Source: Kiritimatiellia bacterium
GTDB taxonomy: Bacteria; Verrucomicrobiota; Kiritimatiellia; SLAD01
Assembly: GCA_007126995.1 (NCBI GenBank)
Contig: SLAD01000044.1
Coordinates: 1-18,326 of the forward strand
Reading direction: 5' to 3'
Length of the DNA stretch: 18,326 bases
The notes under the pieces are model-generated. The model ran no database searches. It saw nothing but the letters and a program-made list of their open reading frames with translations, and had not been told where the DNA came from. The translations under genes were made by a program, and so were the position numbers. This document shows positions 14,054-18,326 of the stretch, piece by piece. The first letter of the stretch is position 1. Each line of letters opens with the position of its first letter.

Positions 14054-14111
14054 CGGCGCAAGCGCCGGCCCTACACGTCTAATCGGGCGCATGTAGGGCG
14101 TCCGCTTGCGG
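14054..14111. repeat. Intergenic palindrome cluster, copy C (partly related to copies A and B)
   Basis: Three stems stand in a row: CGGCGC/GCGCCG (14054-14059 with 14062-14067), GCCCTACA/TGTAGGGC (14068-14075 with 14092-14099), and CCGC/GCGG (14102-14105 with 14108-14111). The middle stem has the same GCCCTAC/GTAGGGC sequence as the core of copy B, but its loop and flanks differ, so the relation may be only partial. It lies in the 258-base divergent spacer between the small lipoprotein and the pseudopilin cassette. I see no convincing -35/-10 pair for either direction in that spacer. Confidence 0.6.
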
Positions 14112-14202
14112 ATTGCCGGAGCGAGAACCGTGCGGATGAAGCTTTACGCTCTCGACCTGTCGGCGTATGTTCACCTGTGGGAGGAAGCAAGAAAAGCAAA
14201 GC

Positions 14203-14661
14203 ATGAAAAGCCTTTCCACGACTTGTAAGGCGAGGGCGGACAAGGCGGGATTGACCGTTATCGAGGTGGTCATCGCCTTGGCCATTTTGGGTGTCACCTT
14301 GGGTGGCGCCTACGCCGTACTGCTGATTTCGATCCAAAACCGCGCCTTCGCGCACGATCATTATGCGGCCACGCTGTTGGCCAACAACCGTCTCGAACAC
14401 GCCCGGCATTTGGCCTTTTCGGAGGTCGGCGACGAATTCGAAGAAGATGCCGTCCGCATTGACGACGAAGGTGTGCATGATCCAGAGGGGCGCTTTTTCC
14501 GCTCGACGAGCGTCACGCCCAACTATCGCGATGATCACCGCCTGAAGGAGGTTGAGGTGCGGATACAAGTGCCCTTGCCGCGCCATCGCGACCGGGCGGC
14601 AGGAACGATTACGATGTCCGCGGTCCTGATCGATCATCAAACGGAGGGAAACGGTGATTAG
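14203..14661 (+). CDS. PilV/GspI-like minor pseudopilin
   Basis: A 152-residue prepilin-like protein. The basic leader MKSLSTTCKARADKAG is followed by LTVIEVVIALAILGVTLGG, with cleavage predicted after Gly16 and Glu at +5 (Glu21). The first residue of the mature protein is Leu rather than the usual Phe. The soluble part has LLANNRLEHARHL, matching the segment after the helix in GspI/PilV-type minor pilins, and an acidic middle. The ATG at 14203 is preferred because it gives the normal leader; an ATG at 14167 gives a longer leader and no better ribosome site (a GGAGGA at 14180-14185 lies 17 bases before 14203, which is far). It is the first gene of a three-gene cassette; the next start overlaps it by 8 bases. 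Confidence 0.85.
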   Translation: MKSLSTTCKARADKAGLTVIEVVIALAILGVTLGGAYAVLLISIQNRAFAHDHYAATLLANNRLEHARHLAFSEVGDEFEEDAVRIDDEGVHDPEGRFFRSTSVTPNYRDDHRLKEVEVRIQVPLPRHRDRAAGTITMSAVLIDHQTEGNGD

Positions 14662-17152
14662 CTGTATTCGTCAGCTTGCGGTTCGAATTCATTTTCGACG
14701 CTCGGGTTTCTCGCTGGTTGAAGCTCTGATTGGTGTCGTCCTGCTCAGTTTTGTGCTGGTCGGCGCGATTTCGGCTTTTTCCTACGTCATGCGCGGGGAC
14801 CGGTTGCTGGCCGCGCAAACAGAATTGGACTTGGATGCACGGCGCCTGGTTGAGCAGTTGCGCCGCGACCTTTGGCTGACGTCGCGCGAACGTATTCTGG
14901 TCTTCCCGGAAGAGGGCGAGGCCATTGCCATTAGTTTCCCGATCTCACAGTCAGGCGATGCCATGGAAGTGGACGAAAACAGGGAACTGATTTGGGATAC
15001 CACCGTGATCTACCACTTGTGGGAAGATCCGCCCGAGGTGCGCCGCACGACGTTCCATCCCCGCGCCGCACTTACGGATGCCCAGCGGCGCCAGCAACTG
15101 GAGGACGTGGTCAAGAGTGGTAACGGGAGCCAGACCTTTAATAGCGCGAATAGTAACACGCGCCCGTTGGTTGGCAATTTGGTCCATTGGGAGCTACACC
15201 AAAGCAGCTCCCGCCTGGATACCTACGCGGAGTCGCCAGGCCGTCGCCGTTTGGTATTGGGTTCGGGCTTGGTCGAATGCGGAGCCAACACCCTCAGCTT
15301 CCGCACGGTGGGCAAGAACCCCGTCGGCACCGGTTCGTCGAGGCATATAGGTATTGATACGCTCAGCATCACCCCCAGCGGGCTGCCCTTGGAGGCGGAA
15401 TGGTTGCCCGACGCCGTGGACGTGTCCGGCTCGGCACCTACCGTGGAGAATCTCGGCACCAACGATTTCTGGAGCGGCAATGCGCGACTCTGGTTTTCGT
15501 CCACGGCAAACGACAACTCGTTCACGCTCACATTCGATAGTGATCGATGGGAAGACCGCAATTTTGTCGGCATCACCAGCCTCAGTGAGGATCTCGATCG
15601 CTTTGCTTCGATCGTCGACGGGATCAACACCTATTCACTGCGACTGAGTGGCGATGGCATCACCTGGCGGGCGGCCGAACAAACCGGGGATATTGACGGC
15701 TCGATCGCGCCCGTTCACATCTCAACGATTTACACCAATCTGGTGCGCGGGGAAGATATGGACCCGATCATCTATGCGGATTTTGATGGCGGCTGGATCC
15801 GGCACAGCGGGACCAATGCCTGGCTCCGGTTTCAGGCGGCTGAATATGGCGTCACGCTTTCGGAAGTCCAGATCGGCGAAAGCGCGATCACGCCGCTGTC
15901 GGATTTTGTCGGCCCGGTTTATTCGGTCACCTTCGGCGGTCAAGGTTCGATTGCCTTGACGGATGACGTGATCGAATCGGACCCCATCCCGATTCACATC
16001 GACCGCGAAAGGAGTTATTTGGTCCGTTACCGACTGGCCCCGGAAACGCCCGGCGTCAAGCATTCGTTTAACCTATTGGGGCAATGGCTTCTCTCCCGCA
16101 GCGGAAACTGGGTTCGAACGGACTTGTCAGGTAACGAGTGGGAGGGCAACAGTTTAAACTTCGAACCAGGCTCGACGTTCGGCACCTTCCGTTTCCCATC
16201 GCAGGGCTCCTCGTTCACTTTCCCGGCACCAGCCTTTTCCCGCTATGTGGAGGTTCGCGCGGCGCACGACTCGGAAAGCACACACGCACTGGTGCTGGAG
16301 GAAGAGGTCGCTGGCGAATGGCAGCTCGTGGGCACCAACGAGCTCGTTCATGCGGGCACGCAGCGTGCCTACCGCTGGACCACGACGGGACAATCCACCC
16401 CGACTCGCTTTCGCCTCACACGCGAGGGCCCGAACAGCAGTGGCCACATCGTGCTCCGCCAGTTGACCCTCAGCCCGCACGGCACGGTCGTTGCGTCCGC
16501 TGCAAGCGCCCAGCCCCCCTCCTCTTTCCAGTCGAGCGCGTACTGGCCCGAGACCTATGATCCCCACGACATTTACGCCTTCCGCGCCATTCGCACCGGG
16601 CATGCCCCGCTGGGCGTCTACGATTCGCGTATCGTCGACACCACGCTCTCCGATCCGCAGTATCTTGATATCAACTGGTCGAGTAGCGACGATTTGCTGC
16701 TCGGTCTGGACGAGCCGCCGCTGCAACAGCCGTCCATCACCCTTCAAGCGAGGGCTGCGGACTCGCTGGCCGCTGTAAAGGAGACCGCTTGGGAGGCGGT
16801 CACCGCAGGGATCGCGCCCCCGATTCAGGGACGCTTTGCCCAGGCGCGGGCCATCTTGCAGCCGGGCGTGTACGGAGAAGAGTGGCGTCTCCGCGAGACC
16901 ACCACGCCGCAACTTCATGACATCATCCTGAGATGGGGATGCGAGCCACGCATTGTTGAGCTGTCCGGCGTGTTTTCGGTTGGCCCGAATCAAGGCATTT
17001 ACGAAGTCCTGCTGAATGACAAGCCACTGGCTCGCCGAACACAGGTCGAATTAACCGTTTTCAAAGATGTGCGAACTGCCGTAGGATCCGCCCAACGGAT
17101 GAACGCTTCTGCGGCGATTGAAGTGGTGCCCCGAAATACTCCATTGAGGTGA
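14654..17152 (+). CDS. Giant PilW/GspJ-like pseudopilin with large extracellular region
   Basis: An 832-residue protein with a prepilin leader ending RRSG, cleavage predicted before Phe19, Glu at +5 (Glu23) and hydrophobic helix FSLVEALIGVVLLSFVLVG. Residues 50-130 resemble the N-terminal soluble part of PilW/GspJ (LDARRLVEQLRRDLW). PilW and GspJ are normally about 200-350 residues; here some 500 extra residues follow. They look like several beta-rich modules: about 231-410, about 420-610 (with FSRYVEVRAAHD), and about 640-800, where GRFAQARAILQPG and TPQLHDIILRWG resemble a strand pattern of beta-sandwich, sugar-binding-like domains. The start is GTG 14654, fixed by GGAGG at 14643-14647 six bases upstream; it overlaps the previous stop. 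Only two Cys lie in the region (Cys209, Cys763). A tip adhesin or large minor pilin is the likely role, by inference. Confidence 0.85.
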   Translation: MISCIRQLAVRIHFRRSGFSLVEALIGVVLLSFVLVGAISAFSYVMRGDRLLAAQTELDLDARRLVEQLRRDLWLTSRERILVFPEEGEAIAISFPISQSGDAMEVDENRELIWDTTVIYHLWEDPPEVRRTTFHPRAALTDAQRRQQLEDVVKSGNGSQTFNSANSNTRPLVGNLVHWELHQSSSRLDTYAESPGRRRLVLGSGLVECGANTLSFRTVGKNPVGTGSSRHIGIDTLSITPSGLPLEAEWLPDAVDVSGSAPTVENLGTNDFWSGNARLWFSSTANDNSFTLTFDSDRWEDRNFVGITSLSEDLDRFASIVDGINTYSLRLSGDGITWRAAEQTGDIDGSIAPVHISTIYTNLVRGEDMDPIIYADFDGGWIRHSGTNAWLRFQAAEYGVTLSEVQIGESAITPLSDFVGPVYSVTFGGQGSIALTDDVIESDPIPIHIDRERSYLVRYRLAPETPGVKHSFNLLGQWLLSRSGNWVRTDLSGNEWEGNSLNFEPGSTFGTFRFPSQGSSFTFPAPAFSRYVEVRAAHDSESTHALVLEEEVAGEWQLVGTNELVHAGTQRAYRWTTTGQSTPTRFRLTREGPNSSGHIVLRQLTLSPHGTVVASAASAQPPSSFQSSAYWPETYDPHDIYAFRAIRTGHAPLGVYDSRIVDTTLSDPQYLDINWSSSDDLLLGLDEPPLQQPSITLQARAADSLAAVKETAWEAVTAGIAPPIQGRFAQARAILQPGVYGEEWRLRETTTPQLHDIILRWGCEPRIVELSGVFSVGPNQGIYEVLLNDKPLARRTQVELTVFKDVRTAVGSAQRMNASAAIEVVPRNTPLR

Positions 17153-17156
17153 AAAC

Positions 17157-18137
17157 ATGAATACATCATACAGCCAGCAGAATGCGGCAAACGCCCGCAG
17201 CCCATCGTCCAGCCATCGCCCGCAGGAGGGCTCGGCACTCGTTACGGTGGTGATCATGGTCGGAGTGATTTCGGTTATGACCAGCGGCTTCTACCTCTAC
17301 GCCGCCAATATGTCCCATCAGGTGCGGCGCATGAGCGATCAGCTCCATGCCCAAGCTATCGCGGAGGCCGGCGCAACCTATGCGATTAGCCAACTACAAG
17401 CGGATTTCGATTCGCACAGCAGTTCGACGATCTTTGCTCCGCGTGACTTTGGCGGTGGGCGCTATCGGTTCCAAGTTTCAGAGGGCGGAACCCGGGTGAT
17501 CTCCATCGGCTCGTACAACACGACGGAAGTCGGCGTGGGCGTCGGTTTACGCCGCGTCCGACCGCATCCTTACTTGGATCACTCCATTGTATCCGATGGC
17601 ATTTTGCGATTGAACGGCACACCAAGCGGCATGGACGGCAGCGTCCACTCGAACACGGGCTGGGTGCTCAGCGGTCACGAAGGCAATATTACGGGGCAGA
17701 TTTCAGCGCCCGACTATCACGGTCCGCATACGCCGCCTCCGCCTTGGCAATTTCAAGTGATGGATATCCCGCTGCTCACCGACCCGGAGTTCCAGGAACT
17801 GATGGACGCGGCCGATGCGGACGGCAAATTGGTGATGGAGCATGGCAACCAACGGGTCCAACGAACCGTTAATGTGGACGGTATTCATGTGATACGGGGT
17901 GATTTGACTATTCGCGGAGGGGGTAGAATCAATGTGGACGGGATACTCTATATAGAAGGGGATATCACCGTCAATGGGAACTCCCAGTTGAACATCCATG
18001 GCACAGTCATTTCGCTGGGACGCGTAACGCTTAACGGTTCGTCGAATATTCACGAGCCGGCGGGTGGTCAACGCGAGTACGTCGACGAGGACGGCGGGGT
18101 GGAAGTGCTTGCGATGTGGTTCGATCACTCGTTTTGA
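17157..18137 (+). CDS. PilX/GspK-like pseudopilin with beta-helix-like C-terminal half
   Basis: A 326-residue protein. After a hydrophilic N-terminus rich in Ser, Asn and Gln, QEGSALVTVVIMVGVISVM begins the PilX-type N-terminal helix (about 26-48). As in GspK and PilX-type proteins the +5 Glu is absent; counting from Ser26 the position is Thr30. HAQAIAEAGATYAI (64-77) is the typical PilX/GspK segment after the helix. The second half (about 140-300) has repeated short strand-turn units ending in DG, NG, GG (for example VDGIHVIRGDLTIRGGGRI, then VDGILYIEGDITVNG), which suggests a right-handed beta-helix similar in style to bactofilin-like proteins. GAGG at 17146-17149 lies 7 bases before the ATG, and the previous gene stops 4 bases earlier. 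It probably caps the same tip complex as the two preceding proteins. Confidence 0.86.
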   Translation: MNTSYSQQNAANARSPSSSHRPQEGSALVTVVIMVGVISVMTSGFYLYAANMSHQVRRMSDQLHAQAIAEAGATYAISQLQADFDSHSSSTIFAPRDFGGGRYRFQVSEGGTRVISIGSYNTTEVGVGVGLRRVRPHPYLDHSIVSDGILRLNGTPSGMDGSVHSNTGWVLSGHEGNITGQISAPDYHGPHTPPPPWQFQVMDIPLLTDPEFQELMDAADADGKLVMEHGNQRVQRTVNVDGIHVIRGDLTIRGGGRINVDGILYIEGDITVNGNSQLNIHGTVISLGRVTLNGSSNIHEPAGGQREYVDEDGGVEVLAMWFDHSF

Positions 18138-18149
18138 TTTGCTCGACTG

Positions 18150-18172
18150 CGCCCGGGATGAACCGGCGTTTT
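18150..18172 (+). terminator. Weak intrinsic terminator after the pseudopilin cassette
   Basis: A short stem pairs CG plus CCGG (18150-18156, one bulged C) with CCGGCG (18163-18168) around the loop GATGAA, followed by TTTT at 18169-18172. It starts 12 bases after the last stop codon. The short T-run makes it weak or doubtful. Confidence 0.35.
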
Positions 18173-18326
18173 GGAGGAGGGTTTTAACACACTCCTAGCG
18201 CGGCACGCTCGCTGAGGGCACAAAGCGATTCCTGTATCCGCGCCCGAACGCGCCGCCAGGCGCAGGACGAGCCACTGGCCGGCACCACTTTTGCATACTT
18301 GCATTGTCATCTCCCTCGTCCTATAA
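18173..18326. other. Gene-free right end of the window
   Basis: No supported gene. On the minus strand an ATG at 18310 has a purine-rich GAGGGAG directly in front of it and opens a 61-codon frame that runs into the end of the preceding gene. The spacing is too short for a normal ribosome site and the peptide is Arg/Ser/Gly-rich and unlike a known family. The segment also contains short G+C-rich inverted repeats such as GCGCC/GGCGC near 18250-18263. It may be a dispersed intergenic repeat or the leader of a gene beyond the window. Confidence 0.3.

Overview
The window (about 60% G+C by eye) comes from a Gram-negative bacterium with an outer membrane: it encodes a TolC-type outer-membrane channel, two lipoproteins and several type IV-pilin-like proteins. 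Heavy use of prepilin-type proteins, an 832-residue minor pilin and a small conserved zinc-ribbon protein next to an export pump suggest the PVC group (Verrucomicrobiota, Kiritimatiellota or Lentisphaerota). That assignment is inference from style; there is no rRNA or marker gene here.

Layout. (1) Bases 1-842, plus strand: a decayed 3' end of one pseudopilin, then an intact pseudopilin ending in an 11-fold Gly-Asp repeat and closed by a strong terminator. (2) Bases 843-3784: a repeat-rich spacer, then a zf-TFIIB-type zinc-ribbon protein, LemA, and an M48 (HtpX-like) membrane metalloprotease with an added C-terminal zinc ribbon, followed by a second copy of the spacer's palindromic repeat. (3) Bases 3785-11219, minus strand: a compact six-gene unit read right to left: TolC-like lipoprotein, HlyD/MacA-type adaptor, ABC ATPase, MacB-type permease, a small Cys4 protein, and an N-acyl-D-amino-acid deacylase. 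Three junctions overlap by 4 to 8 bases and the Cys4 gene starts 4 bases after the permease stop, so the enzyme is probably co-expressed with the pump. (4) Bases 11220-13944: a divergent spacer with two identical 43-bp double-hairpin repeats, a family 2 glycosyltransferase (plus), then a GT4-type glycosyltransferase and a small lipoprotein (minus). The two glycosyltransferase genes converge and overlap by 17 bases. (5) Bases 14203-18137, plus strand: a tight three-gene pseudopilin cassette (PilV/GspI-like, a giant PilW/GspJ-like protein, and a PilX/GspK-like protein with a repetitive beta-helix-like half), then a weak terminator and a 150-base gene-free end.

How the parts may work together. 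The zinc-ribbon/LemA/M48 trio looks like an envelope quality-control module. The six-gene unit looks like a tripartite MacAB-TolC-type exporter joined to an amidohydrolase that removes N-acyl groups from D-amino acids, a pairing worth testing for D-residue peptide or lipopeptide handling. The pseudopilin cassette resembles a minor-pilin tip complex with an unusually large extracellular part; the Gly-Asp-tailed pseudopilin could be a major or additional subunit. No pilus ATPase, secretin or prepilin peptidase is in the window, so the assembly machine must lie elsewhere.
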